A stretch of DNA of 55,951 nt from Bisporella sp. PMI_857 (lineage: Eukaryota > Ascomycota > Leotiomycetes > Helotiales > Helotiaceae), in NCBI GenBank assembly GCA_021307315.1, contig JAJSPD010000145.1, positions 1-55,951 of the forward strand, in the 5' to 3' direction. Positions 1-12,145 of the stretch are shown one piece after another; within the stretch, counting starts at the first letter, position 1; each line of letters opens with the position of its first letter. The notes beneath the pieces are model-generated. The model was not told the origin of the DNA and ran no database searches. It saw only the letters and a list, made by a program, of their open reading frames with translations. The position numbers and the translations under genes were made by a program.

Positions 1-1410
1 CAGGACTTCTTCCACAGGCCTCATTCGCCGCAACTTTCATGGTGCAACTACTCGAACGGCTCGTGCGAGCTGACATATACAAAATTTATGACTGACGTTG
101 CCCTGCTGGCAGCAGTGTCAATTGATATTTCTAGGGGCACAACTAGGTATCTCTCGGCAGCCCAATTTGTGAACAGTAGAATGTATGGCATACAGACTTG
201 ATCGGCAGCAGTTTTCCTTGATGCCGGATTTAAGCCGGATATTCATAAGAAAGGCAATCACCACTGTCGGTTGCGCACGATCAAGCTCCATGTATATCGA
301 TTACGGCTTCATATGTAGCAATTTCAAGAGCAACTTTATTGATTTTGTGGTCTAGAAATTCAGGCTCGGATTGTAAGGCGTTTTTCACACAACCCCAGTT
401 CTGGCAAACCCAGGAAAAGATTTCATTTATGCAAAGGCTGCCACCGCACTACAAAACGCCAGGAGCCACTTTCTACTTGACATAAAGCCATAAGTGATGT
501 GTTTTTGGCGTAAGTGGAGGGAAATAAAATTCGACTGCCGACTTCTAATTTGTATAGATTAGGAGCGCCTTAAGCTCCCATTTGATGCGTTTGTTCTTTA
601 AAAGTGCTACCTGTGGCTTTGTATGTGGCACATTCAAACAGAAAGCAGCTTTTGGTATGCGTAGTCTAAAACTGGACTAGTTCTAAGACTTCGACTTACA
701 ACTCCGAAAACAACTTATTCTGTTACGGTGGTGGTACGGTCAAATACAGACAGGTGCGATACTGGCTTCATTTCAACTACTCTTCGGTTCGGTCTTAATT
801 TCACATTTGGCCGACTTAATGTTGCTCTTTGAGCTAGCACTGGTCGGACTCATGCTAATCCCGACTTCCAAAGTTAGTACTGGAAATGGATTGTCTACCG
901 CCTGAACTCGCTAATGTTGACGCAAGTCGGCGAAGTGATTTCTGTCAGCAACACCTGGAACTGGTAGCAGCGATGTGGTCATAGCTGGGTAATCAATCTT
1001 GGAGCTCTTCCGGTAAAATAACCTACTATGCACCTCTTCAAATGGACATCGGTGGGAAGCTGGGCTCCGGGACATCCGCTTTGAAGTGCAGGGTTCGAAA
1101 TTGGCGCAAGCCTTCATGGCACTAGCGCACCAGTTTGGTGGTATCAGACTCTCGTAGCCCTTTGGATATGCTAATGCGGATCAGGATCAGCTATATAGAT
1201 TGATAGCAATTGCACCTTGGCATGATTCTTAGGGAATCAATGAAAATCAGATAATTTTTGCAACCATCAGTCCTCTCTTCTTCCTAATTCTATTCCGCTT
1301 TCCTGCCATTCACGTATGCTAAATGTCAGGCACAGCTACGATCGTTCGGAACTCCAGCAATGGTCTTTAGGTAACAAAAGTACCTTTACACAATTACTAT
1401 TGGAAACGAA
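1..1410. other. No gene recognised
   Basis: I see no reading frame with family resemblance here on either strand. The longest open stretches are under 75 codons, lack conserved motifs and overlap each other on opposite strands. Composition is ordinary, not RIP-like. Confidence 0.5.
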
Positions 1411-1414
1411 ATAA

Positions 1415-2170
1415 ATACTCAATTGATGCACAGTTAGTGGATATATTCTCAAAACTCTAACACTCTCACGGTGGCTTTCTTGAGGGCGTGCCATGTACTC
1501 GCCTGAATTCCAAGCTGGAAGCACCAAGATCACAGGTCAAGCCTTCACAGTGAAATTTGTGCCAAAATCTGACGTTGACGCTCCTGGGATCAAGGGCAAT
1601 TACGTGAGCGCCAAACTCCTTTGCAATGGGCAGAAGACGAATATATGCTGATGGAATTTCAGATCGATCATATTCCACTAGGTGCAGTGGTGTTTCATAT
1701 TACAGCCTCCACCAAATGTGAATGCTGTTCATGGTGGCTTGATGTCCCTGCGGGAAGAAGAATAGCTTGGCGCTGCAGGCTGGTCATTGATGGCAGATTA
1801 CGAGATCTAAAAGAACACCAAGATCCTGGTTTCCCAGTAATTTCCCTTACCTTAACTCGTAGAGGGGGTAACATTGATAATCTTCAAATTCTAGGCATTC
1901 GCTAAAGCCGTAGGCACAACTGCAGGCGGCGAGGCTGCCGGCCGTTACAAATCAATGTCCCCATACAAGTGATCCAACAAGCAGTAACACCCGTCAACCC
2001 GGGTGATTTTATCACTGCGGATATTGATGGCATGGCGTGTTGTCCGAGAGAGCTCGTCCAAAGGGTGCTCGAGGTTATTCCCACCATTTTTGCTGCAGAT
2101 CGGAAATTTATGGAGGCTATCAAGGCTGGGATGTCCATAGAAGATGCCTTTGCGAAATTTAGAGGCTGGT
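1415..2170 (+). pseudogene. Decayed RraA-family (HMG/CHA aldolase-like) gene
   Basis: Segments of an RraA/dimethylmenaquinone-methyltransferase-like protein follow one another in the right order but in different frames. In order: a piece with HGGFLEG (about 1460-1492, preceded by an in-frame stop), MYSPEFQAGSTKITGQAF from ATG 1493, PPPNVNAVHGGLMSL (about 1706-1755), VIDGRLRDLKEHQDPGFPV (about 1785-1841), FAKAVGTTAGGEAAGRYKS (about 1895-1955) and a C-terminal block VNPGDFITADIDGMACCPRE...AIKAGMSIEDAFAKFRG (1990-2165). Intact relatives are about 220-240 residues and act as divalent-metal aldolases/decarboxylases of pyruvate-type substrates; the family's GG(L/M) and DGRxRD motifs are both visible. 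At least four frame changes, none at an obvious intron, argue for a dead copy rather than a spliced gene. The fold assignment is firm; the exact substrate of the ancestor is not inferable. Confidence 0.82.
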
Positions 2171-4357
2171 CAGTATATTTGAGGCTCCTTCATGATGAAA
2201 AGACGTCTCTCTTTGTCTTAGCCATGGGAATTTATAAGTCTTTGCCATGGGTTGCCAAGACGTGGAATTCAGGTTGCATACCATCGGATATTGTATTAGA
2301 AGCGGCGTTGGTTAGTTGATAGTGCGTTATAAAACGGATAAATGAACAGCCATTTACTAACACCAGGTTGGAAGCCATGGTGGTGAACTTGAGGGTGATC
2401 CTCAAGGCGACTAGATAAAATGGGTTGCTTAATCCTGTCAATCATAGCGTGAGCCACATGTTGGCCACCCTACTTCTGCTTTTTTGAAGACGGTCGAGAA
2501 GTATTGTTGCTCACCTTGACAATGCTCTATATAAGTGTCCAGAATTGTAGTCTTAGAGTATTAACTCTTTACTATCAATTTATCAGAATGGTTGGTGGCA
2601 AAATCGACTTTATGTCAAACGGAGGGCTTGTACAACAGCAACAGCAACAACGAGGCGTTTGTGTATTAGTCGCTAAAATCCGATGTCATTATCGGCATGC
2701 GGCATTGAAGGCGGGGGGTGTCTTCTCGGTTATGTGAACCTCTCTGGGCATATATATGTTCTTATCCCTGCTACGCAATTGGTTTGAGATTAAAATGGAA
2801 GTGAATTTAAGGTTGCGAGAAATTTCAAGATCGGCGATCAGTTCTTAATCATGATTAGCTCTCCCCTTATTAGTAATTCGGATTTCCTACCCCGTTCTGT
2901 TCAGTCCAGGCGCCACTCGATCACCTGCATCATTGATATTTATGCTAGGAGATTGAACACTTTAATTATACCGAGGAAACAGCTGTACGGACGGCCCAAG
3001 CAATGCAAACTGTACGGAGAACGTCAAAGCCCAACCGCCGGAGAACGAAATCGCGATTGTATTACTAACTGATGCGATTTGACTTTGGTACGCTCCACAT
3101 TTTCGTTGTCATGGAGGAAGCCACAGACCGGGTCAGAGGGATTGGGGGATCCCGGATATGCAGGGACGTGCTGGAGGCTAACTCTTGAGGTGGTAAGCGG
3201 TTAACAGGGTTTCGCTCGCTGGAATCTTCTGTATTGATGCCTGAGAAAGTCTCTGTTCAGGACGGGATAAGGGGCTCGTTGTAGCTGAAATCCTTGCCTA
3301 AAGGTAGATTATCTCCCCGAACAATCCTAGAGAGCGACATCTCAATCGGATTCAAGAGTATGTTGAGTGTTGCGCTTTCCGTTGAAAGTCGTAAAGTTCA
3401 TACAAACCACAGTAGTTCGCTCGTTAACGTCTGTGTACGCTTGGTGCTTGGCAATGCTGCTTTGGATATAGCTTTTTTGAGTAGCTTTTTTGGGGTTAGA
3501 AACGCTGCGGTACATTTATTACTCAATTCTTAGTAAGGCCAGTTATGAGTGTCCGTAGCATTCTATGATCTCTGCCTTGTTTGAGGCTAGGAGAAGAAAC
3601 TTTCTGGGGGACTGGGGCACGGACGTAAAGGATGAAATATTAGGGCCGTCTGTACAAGGCAGTGCCTCAGCCGTCGTTGAAGCAGCCACAATTCGGACAC
3701 ATCATCAGATCGGATGCAATACTACAGTGGAAATAATTTTAATAGTTCTGTGAGATGGCGGGTAGCTCATTGGTTATGCACGGACGATCAATCAATCTTA
3801 TCTCAAGCCTCCTCCTGAGCTCAAATTAATATACCCATCTCTCTATAATAACCATTCAAAGATACTAGACTTCTATAAAGGCTTAATAGCTGTAAGAACT
3901 AGATCTGTGCTCTAAAGATCCATAGATCGATCAAATCTAAAATAGTTAATTGTGGAACCGTTGAGATTTGGTGTTGTTTAACGAGTTTATTTCAGCACAT
4001 GGCACATTTTTGAGGGACACAGACAGTCACTGCCCGTTAGCACCGGATTGGTCCGGGCCAGCCAGGAACTAGAGAGCTTGGATAAAGCGTTTGTGGGCTT
4101 ACAAGGATTTGGGAAGGGTGGGTCACTTGGTGCACGACAACGAGTCTTATTCGACAGCCATCATTTTCATGCACAAGGGCTGATGTGGATTACTGATGTT
4201 GGCAAGTATTGATGACAGCCGTAGAAGCATTAAAATATATTTTGCATTTCCAACATGCTACCACGCCTAGAGAACCAGCCTCTGGGACTCTCTCCCACTT
4301 TTTGCACGCGACTTTAATATTTGGTCTCCGGTTCCGCGGAAGGATCATTAAAACACT
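2171..4357. other. Intergenic, no gene recognised
   Basis: About 2.2 kb between the RraA remnant and the MHYT gene. Short open frames occur (for example 2504-2737 with a CAA/CAG run, 3294-3533, 3565-3753) but none shows a domain, a convincing intron pattern or a Kozak-like start. The last few hundred bases must contain the MHYT gene's promoter and leader; no clear TATA box was identified. Confidence 0.5.
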
Positions 4358-7033
4358 ATGTCGAATCATACTTTGCTGTGGCAAGCGTGGGAGGGACGTA
4401 TCGTTCCTAGGGCCTTCTCCATTGGATATGTTGTGCTATCATACGTAGTCAGCTATGTTGGGGCATGGACAACATTAGAACTCATAAACCGCAGAACCTC
4501 GGGGAGAGGTTTGTATAATTGGTAAGTTCAATCGACTAGCTCAGCTGTCAGCTCAAGCTAACGAGATTCTATAGGTATCTTCTCGTTGGCTCATCCGTTT
4601 CTATGGGAGGCATTGCCATTTGGTGTATGCACTTCATTAGCAACCGCGCGATTGTTCTTGGGGATGCCGAATTCGCGATACAGATCGCATACAGCCCCGG
4701 ATATACAGCATTATCCTTCTTCGTTCCGATTACGGTACTCTTTGTTGCTTTCATAGCCTTCGGATCCCACGACCGAGTCAGCATCATTCGTGTATCCATA
4801 GGAGGGACGCTGGCTGGACTCGCCATTTGTGGGATGCACTATCTTGGCCAAACTGGTATCTCGAACTATACCTGTGTTTACAACGTTGGAAATGTCGTAG
4901 GATCCGTGGTTATTGCTGTCGTCGCTAGTATCGTAGCGCTATCTTTGTTTTTTGTTCTTCGTGCGGCTTGGACAAATTCTTCGTGGAAAAGGGCTCTTTG
5001 CGCTATCATTCTCGCTGGTGCCGTGTTTGGAATGCATTGGACGGCATCTATGGGCACACAATATCGTCTCAAGAAAGGCGATGCTTCCTTATCCCACAGC
5101 ATTTCACGAGATTTGACTGTTATCGTCGTCATTGTTTTGGTATATTCACTTTCTGGCCCTGTAGATCTTATACTGACATGAAATAGTCTATTGTCGCTTG
5201 CTTTATCCTGCTTATCTTTGCAATACTTGCTCAGAGGAGAAGGTCACGTTCTGCGAACAGGGCTCAGCATGTTGTCCTGGCTTCTGCTATCTTTGACGAG
5301 CATGAAAGGCTTTTGGTAACACCTGAAGGTCTTCTGCCAAACCAGAGAGTTACGACCTCATATGCTGAACGGGTATATCAACCGTGCGATTCTATTTTAC
5401 CGCGCATGTGCTAACCAATGGATAGTCTCTTGCTGAAGAATTTGGAATTTCTCATCCCGTTTTCCAATGGATTTTCCGAACTACGCGCAATTGGAGCAGT
5501 ATCTCTAGCCTTCTGCCCGGTATGCGTAATCATCTGCATCGTGCCTCGATACGCAGAGGACCCCGACCGGTGTTTAAATCTGATACCAAACTTGGCAATG
5601 ATGAAGGGGAGCCTACTGATGACTATTCGATCATCTTCCGTGAACTTTTCTGCATCGCCGCAGCCGATTTAGCAGAGCAACTGAATGAGCCTTTGGAAAA
5701 TATAGGTATTCTCTTCGATGAGATACTTGCGACTGGCCAAGAGACGTCAAAGCCTAAAGCTCAATGGAACTCGCTTGAAAGCACTGAAAACCTAGAGAGC
5801 AATGGCACAGCCATCCTTGGCAGAGGCCAGCTCCTTTTTCTTGTTCGCCGTGCGAATAGAAGAGAAGCCGAGCGCTTCGCAGCCTCCGGCTACCGCTTCG
5901 CGGAAATTCCAAATGTTGCCCATATTATAGCCCGAAGTATGCAAATCAAGTGCAGCGATTTCGAAAATTGCCTCTTTAGTATGCGCGCATACTCTAGCGA
6001 CACGCACATCTTACGCCCCGGTGTTCACGTTGCTTGTTTTGCCATCCGGGCAAGTGTCCGCGGCAGCTTCGACGTCATTGTCCGCAAAGATGCCAGGAGC
6101 CAACTTCCTACTATGCAGTTGCCAATTGATAACCTGAACAGTTGGCAGATCGCTTACCTGTCTCAGCTAGATGGCTCTTCTGTCGCAACATGCTTGAAGT
6201 TCCTAAACGAGAAATCAACGAGCCCTGAGATTACGAAGAGGGAACAGAGCTTTACTATACACTTGTATAATGCGCTCTTGGGATTGAGAGATGAAATCAA
6301 TGATCCATTCTTCGCCGATGCTCTCCTTATCGGAAGGCCGATCTCAGTACCATGTTATGGATCCGGCGGCGACATGAAGCCAGCTCAAGCAACGATCATC
6401 GCTTTTCGGATTATTGTACCTATCCAGTTCCGTGTGCAAGGTCTTAAACTCGGGTTCACTCCTCTTAGCTTCTTCAGGACACAACAGTATGTGTATAGAC
6501 ACAGTCCAGATCATGCACGATTTGCACGTAAGATCCATAAGGAATTTGGGCCGATTCTGAATAAGAAGAGATTGAGTGTCGGAGATGGTACGAAAGCCCT
6601 GAAGAGTCCGACACGTCTAGGGAAGTTTCTAAGGAAGCTGGTGGTGAATTCGAGGGGGCAATCAGATATTTCAATGCCGGAAGAAGTACCAAAAGCTCAT
6701 GCTAGGACACGAAATCTAAGACTCTGGGGTAGGCCATCGGGTGAAGAGCCTAAAACTTTACCGATAGTCACTTTGGATAGTACTTCTGAGATACAGTTGG
6801 TTGAAGCGCAGTCGTTTGGAGGGATTATGGTTAGTCAAGAGATTAGCGTTGATTTTAAAGATCTCGAGGAACTAAGTCGAGAGGGAAGCGGTGATATCGA
6901 AATCAATGAGATTAATACAGGTGGAATGAAGCTTATGCAGATGGGAACGACTGGCATAGCAATGAAAGAGATGGACGATTCTAAGACTTATGTTGATATA
7001 TTGTTAGCTATTTCTATCGCGACGAATCGATAA
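4358..7033 (+). CDS. MHYT-domain integral membrane protein (putative sensor)
   Basis: Model: join(4358..4521, 4575..5139, 5187..5372, 5426..7033), 840 residues. The three introns (53, 47 and 53 bp) have GT..AG ends, and the third has CTAAC near its acceptor; all phases close. The start, MSNHTLLWQAWEGR, precedes the first membrane helix and the ATG has A at -3. Residues 1-265 hold about seven hydrophobic helices with three Met-His motifs (WCMHF, CGMHY, FGMHW), the signature of MHYT domains, which in bacteria are proposed to bind copper and sense diatomic gases. Next comes the stretch HERLLVTPEGLLP, then about 530 mostly soluble residues including HPVFQWIFR, a combination I associate with fungal MHYT proteins. 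No kinase, GGDEF or other output domain is visible, so the signalling route is unknown. It is convergent with the esterase gene downstream. Confidence 0.9.
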
Positions 7034-7689
7034 GACAAAGGCAGGTTCATTAAGCTGATACACGGCAAGTAAAATTAAGTCATTATAATGTTACTCTTCA
7101 TAGAGCTTTCGGTGCTACTTCTAGATGGCGCTCTATGGTGGAGTTAGCCAGTTGGGGCATTTTATATAGGCCAGAAAGCGACATATTCCGCACTTATGGT
7201 GGCTCAGATTGGGCAGGTGATGAGGTCGATAGAAATCAACAAGTGGTCAGGTAGTGATGATGGTGGAAGGCACTGTAGTATGGGGTTCAACTAAACAGAG
7301 AAGGGTCGCAAATAGCTGGTAGAGGCGGGGTACGTCAATCTACGGAACTCACTCAAGAATCAAATAGCCTCCTGCTGTAGGGAAGGGAAATGACTCTGGT
7401 TCTCTCGTAAAATAGATCGAAGGGCTTTCAAGAGCATATTGCCTTTTGCAGCGTCGAAACCAGGCTTGGTAAATGGCAGAAACTCGGACGCTTTGGGTGA
7501 GCCAGCTCATGTTCATGACCTCCGGCTTCCGCCGTGGAAGTCCACTTATTTCTGTACAGTGCTTGATTAAAGGAGCCTGATTGAAAAAGAGGAAGTTGCC
7601 TGAGCTAAAACTAGAACCATTACCGAGCCTCTATACCTGACAATAACTCTGAAGGATTTCATTTGTATTGGTATATATACTAGTGTTAA
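7034..7689. other. Convergent intergenic region
   Basis: A 656-bp gap between the stop codons of the MHYT gene (plus) and the esterase gene (minus). It should hold both 3' UTRs. No further coding signal seen. Confidence 0.5.
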
Positions 7690-9509
7690 TCAACAGGTCG
7701 CATCAATCTTCGCCCCAGAAACCAACTGCTGTAACTTGTTACCTTCCGCAAAAAGTACCATCGAATCAGTACCTTGTTGGAACTGCGGCCAGGCAATATA
7801 CCCCTCTTTCGGCGTCCACCGCACTAGTCCTCTAGTGGGATTTGTCGCAAAAGAAAGCCAAAATGCTAGGGCCTTGTCAGCTCTTGCGAAGGAAAGTGGA
7901 CAGAGCCGGTAAAAAGAGTCTAACCTTGCATCGCATGAGACACTTCGTACTCATACTCTGTCGAGCGACCGCGGAATTGGTCATGTGTGCCAAATAGCAT
8001 AGGAAGTTCGGCTGCAATTTCTGTTAATTTGCTGAAATGGCCTCAAACAAGAAGAGGTCATACAACTGTGGTAGGCACCCATCCATGATACAGGCGATAT
8101 GTTGGTGAAGTTACCGGCATACTGGTATCGGTATGTAGGAAGACCGACTAGATTTCTGTTACTGATTTTTTTGTCAGCGATTACAGTCTAACAAGAGTTG
8201 TAGAACACAAACCGGACTTCCTTGCCAAGGGGACAGGCAATGATATTTTGAGTTGCGGCAAGTAATGCTACTGCTCCAGGGCCGTTAGGCGTGTACGGGA
8301 CGAAACCTGCGCCTTCATTTGTATTACTTCCAAGAATTGCCGGCTACAAACTGTTAGTCTTGATCTTTGATCCCAAAAGAAGCTCAACGTACGATCTTGG
8401 CAACAAGTCCTTTCAGCGCACGGTCAGTGGTGTTTGAGAATATAGTGATATTGTCCGGAAATGGAGTGAAAGCGATCGAAGGTCTAACACCACTGATCTG
8501 ATAATTTGATAGGGCATTCTCCAGAGAGGTCGCTGAAACCTCTCTGACGCAGTTGAGCTCAGGTTGTGGCTCTAGATTTCCGCAACCTACGAGGCCTGCG
8601 AGAAATGTAAAGTTCGTCTGCGCTTTGTCTTGACTGGCAAGAATGTTGGCCGATCCCGAATCGGCGATGAGGCTGGAGACGATGGGATCTTTAGGATAGG
8701 CATAACCATAGGTGCTTACAGAAGTACCTCCGGCGCTTTGGCCCCACAGTGTGATTCGTTTTGGGTCGCCTCCAAAAGCCGCGATGTTGTCTCTTGTCCA
8801 CTCAACGCTAGACACAGATTAGCTCGACCAAGAATTAAGCAGTCACAGACATGGCGTTACGTACGCTTTTCTCTGGTCTAGGAGGCCTGGGTTATGGTCT
8901 TTAAGACCTCTTGCATTCGGGAAGCCGAAAACATTTACACGGTAGCTATTTTGAGGTCAGAAAAGCGTCCAGGCTGATTTCGGAGCGTACTTACTTCATT
9001 ACAACAACAATATGAGACTTTGTTCGTTGGATCCACTGATCGGGGAGTTTATACACCGAATTAGAGCCTCCACCAGTGAAACCGCCACCTGGGATATACA
9101 CAAAGACTGGTAGCCCGAATTCCTTGGGATCATAGTTCTTCAGGACAGGAGCCCAGATATGCAAATACAGACAATCCTCAGACTGGCCGCCATTGATGAG
9201 ATACTGCGGGACCTGCGATGTGTATATGGTGGTGCTATTGCTGAATTGTTGCATGCATGATGGAGCAAATGCTGTCGCATTTATTACGCCTCTTTTGGAT
9301 TTATTTTGAGGTGGGAGGAAGCGCAAGTTGCCGACAGGGGGCTCTGCGTAGGGGACGCCTAGGAATTGACGCACGAGGGGCGCGGTTGAGTTGATGAAGC
9401 CGTGGACTTCTCCGCTGGTTGTTTGGACTGTGAGGCCGAAAGGATCATTACGGGCATGGATGGCGGATAGAAGACATGCAAACGCCAGGCAGCGGGGACT
9501 GAACTGCAT
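7690..9509 (-). CDS. Secreted type-B carboxylesterase/lipase
   Basis: Seven exons read on the minus strand: 9509..8995, 8945..8865, 8807..8393, 8343..8213, 8161..8064, 8011..7925, 7865..7690, giving 500 residues with every phase closing. The start is the ATG of MQFSPRCLAFACLLSAIHA, a good secretion signal; the frame is open further upstream but has no earlier ATG. Family blocks are intact: VRQFLGVPYAEPPVG, SEDCLYLHIW, the oxyanion-hole GGG in YIPGGGFTGG, nucleophile Ser223 in GQSAGG, acid Glu347 in GSNTNEG and His412 in AYHSSELPMLFGTH. The catalytic triad is therefore complete, and the length is near the usual 500-570. Expected to hydrolyse carboxylic esters outside the cell; the substrate (lipid, feruloyl, cholinesterase-like or other) cannot be told. 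The fifth intron was placed at GTATGA..GCAG because only that choice restores the HSSELP motif. Confidence 0.93.
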
Positions 9510-9580
9510 TTTGAACAAGGCAGCTTTCTTGAGGACAGCTTTGGTCAAGATTCCCTCTCACCGTCACAGAAACATGAAGC

Positions 9581-9588
9581 TCTTTATA
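9581..9588 (-). promoter_or_regulatory. TATA-like box of the esterase gene
   Basis: TATAAAGA on the minus strand about 72 nt upstream of the esterase ATG at 9509. The distance suits a fungal TATA element with a short leader. Confidence 0.45.
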
Positions 9589-9649
9589 CAGGCTCGGCAT
9601 TTCACCGAGGCGCCAAATTATCAACATTGCTCCCTGCAAACCAAATAGG

Positions 9650-12058
9650 CACTATAGTCCGCTTTTTGAGGGGTAAAGGTTGCTTTCCCCACGGCCGCCT
9701 AGGTGAGCCTTGACCTTGGTGAAATTGAGGATGGGGTTTGCCCCGGAAACAGAGAAACAGAGAAACATCGCTGAAATCCACCGGTAAAGCTCTTACCCGC
9801 AATGCAAGGAACCGCCTGAGATCGCTGGAATTGCCCAATCAGCGTCGAGCCGGCCTCATCGACATGCATCATTGTGAAGATTTGATGGATACGATGAATG
9901 GCGCCAAAGATATCAGGTTGGCCTGGTGAACATGACTGCAGAGCGGCTGTTTTTATAACCTGGGAGAGTATTCAGCCGTACACTATTATAGTCAGCATAA
10001 TCCTAACCTGACAAATTCTTCCACGGATTTACTCCTAAGTTTATAGTTGTCTCAAAAAAGTTAAAAAGTCGTAAAAACGGCAGAAACTTGTTAGCGTATT
10101 TTGTTACAAAACTGTATTTTTGTCATGAAAAATTAAACTTGTAATTAACAAGAATTTGTGTTTATAACCTTATCATGTGACCTATGCACGTGATGAGTTG
10201 GTATGGCCTCCTCGATGGAGTTTATTGTTTTTATGTGGGGGTGGGTAAAATATACAACAAGTTACAATTTTGCTATTCAAAACAAAGTGATATTTTTAGA
10301 AATTGCGCAAAATCTAACTTTTATACAATTGTAAAAAAAATCGGTTTAAGACTTAACCCTTAATAAGTAAGTTTTTGATATAAAAGTTAAAGGGAATATA
10401 TAGCAGACACAATGTTACCAATGTAAGTATTCAAGAAAAAAAATCTTTTATAATGCTGCCTTTTTACGATACAGTTATTACTGCAGAACAAAGAGAGCTG
10501 TACTGTGTGCGTGTGCTTTTTAAACATTCAAACAAGAGCTTTGGACGCATGAGTTTTAATTGTCCTGTATACACTTTATGCCTTCGTATAGGCGTTAGAA
10601 GTTAGACAAGAGAGAAGATGAAACGGCCCAACTCATTACTGGATTATACTACGACTTTGATTCTAGGTTAGGTTTCTATGTGGCTTTGTTTTAGCATATA
10701 TCTCATGTGCCTCAGACGTGGAGTTATGAGCTGGAGCATGAAAAGATGCTGAGAATTAGCTAGTGGCCGAACGATAAAAATCCTCAAAATTGATTTAGCG
10801 ATCATAACGCCCATGGTGTCGATTTTATTTCAGAGATTCTTGGGTACCTGAGTCAAAGTTTGATTACCCGCCTGCCCAAGAGAGGATAAGGTTGATGATA
10901 AAATGCCTTCAAAGGCTCTGGCACGCTCTCCTATATCAAATCTCCCGCCTTCATGATTGCTGGCTGGCCCTGCATAATGGGACCATCCACAAGCGAAGTA
11001 CAATCCGAGTTGGCGTTTCTTTCTTGTCACACTCTCGATATTAGTGGTGCTGTTCCTCGTGCTGCCTTTAGGGCAGCCTTGAAAAACATACAGCTTGGTA
11101 GCGAGCCAAAGTGCATTACCTTTTCTCGCACTCCCCGACGTGGCCCTCTCTGTCAGAACTTGGGAGGCTATCCGTGATAGGAGATTCAGAGTCGGTATTA
11201 GAACTGAAAGGGTCTAATTTCACGAACTCAGCTTCCTCTCTCAGCTGATACTCAACTTCGAAAAATATACTTTAAGAAGACTCCGCGCCACGCCGGCCAG
11301 AACCGTTAGCCCAGCTCGAAACCGTAAATTTCCCAGTTTTACGTACAACATACCCATGATACTCGTCAAGAGTACCCTCACCCTATACATCACGTTCTAA
11401 GGCGTCCAGAAGCCACACCCTCGCAAGCAACACCATCATGGACAGGAAGCAGAGGATGGGTTAGTGAACCATACATTCGAACCGGAACGAGAGATGGATT
11501 CGAAAGCTAAACGAGAATCCATGATGTAGATAACAGGTGAGGCCATCTCAAAGAGATGATGGGAAGTGGTGTTTGTTGCAGGGGTGGGAGGAGGTGACTT
11601 GAGAGTCAGCCACAGAAAGTGCATATCCACATGGCTTGCAGAACAAGGGGTGCTCACTATCATCAACATTCAAACCTACTTTTTCTAATCGGGTTCGTAC
11701 ATGATATGATTGAAGCACGTATTTAATTAGACTTTTTGGATGCTGGCTAAGAAAGCCTTGCGACATAACACGCTGGGGGTTTTGAAGCATAACACGCGTG
11801 TGCACGTGCCACTACTCTCATGGATACACGGACCAGTTACGCGGGGTTATGCCATAACCATGATCCTTATTCCAACAGGCACAGGCTGTGTGCATGTACC
11901 GTTAAAGGTGCACAAACCAGATTATTCAGGGGTAACAGGCTTAACACTTTCCGCAATCAGTCGTAACCCAGTCGAAATGGTGAATGACGCATCATTTCCT
12001 CAACTTCACGAGCAGCTTAATCAGAAATCAAGCCTCGGCTCAACTCTTACAATCAGGC
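9650..12058. other. Intergenic; AT-rich patch at about 10020-10480
   Basis: 2.4 kb upstream of both the esterase (minus) and the monooxygenase (plus). The centre, about 10020-10480, is strongly AT-rich with many TTTT/AAAA runs and contrasts with both flanks. It may be a RIP-worn repeat remnant, but no element could be identified. No gene is recognised in the remainder. Confidence 0.5.
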
Positions 12059-12064
12059 TATATA
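12059..12064 (+). promoter_or_regulatory. TATA-like box of the monooxygenase gene
   Basis: TATATA lies 82 nt upstream of the preferred ATG at 12146. It falls inside the in-frame upstream extension, which argues for starting at 12146 rather than at the earlier ATG (11984). Confidence 0.4.
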
Positions 12065-12145
12065 GACCGGTGGATGCACGCCCCCAGCCGGCGAGTCTAT
12101 TGTACAGCTTTGTTGGTACACGAACAAATCAAATGCGGCGAACTC

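Noticed and set aside
2504..2737. Small ORF with a Gln run
   Set aside because: The run comes from a short CAA/CAG repeat; no domain, no start context and no introns support a gene.
9510..9548. Upstream start for the esterase
   Set aside because: The frame is open but begins with TTG, not ATG; the ATG at 9509 opens a proper signal peptide.
11984..12145. In-frame N-terminal extension of the monooxygenase from an earlier ATG
   Set aside because: It adds 54 residues without family resemblance, and a TATA-like box lies within it; the start at 12146 sits just before the FAD-binding fold.
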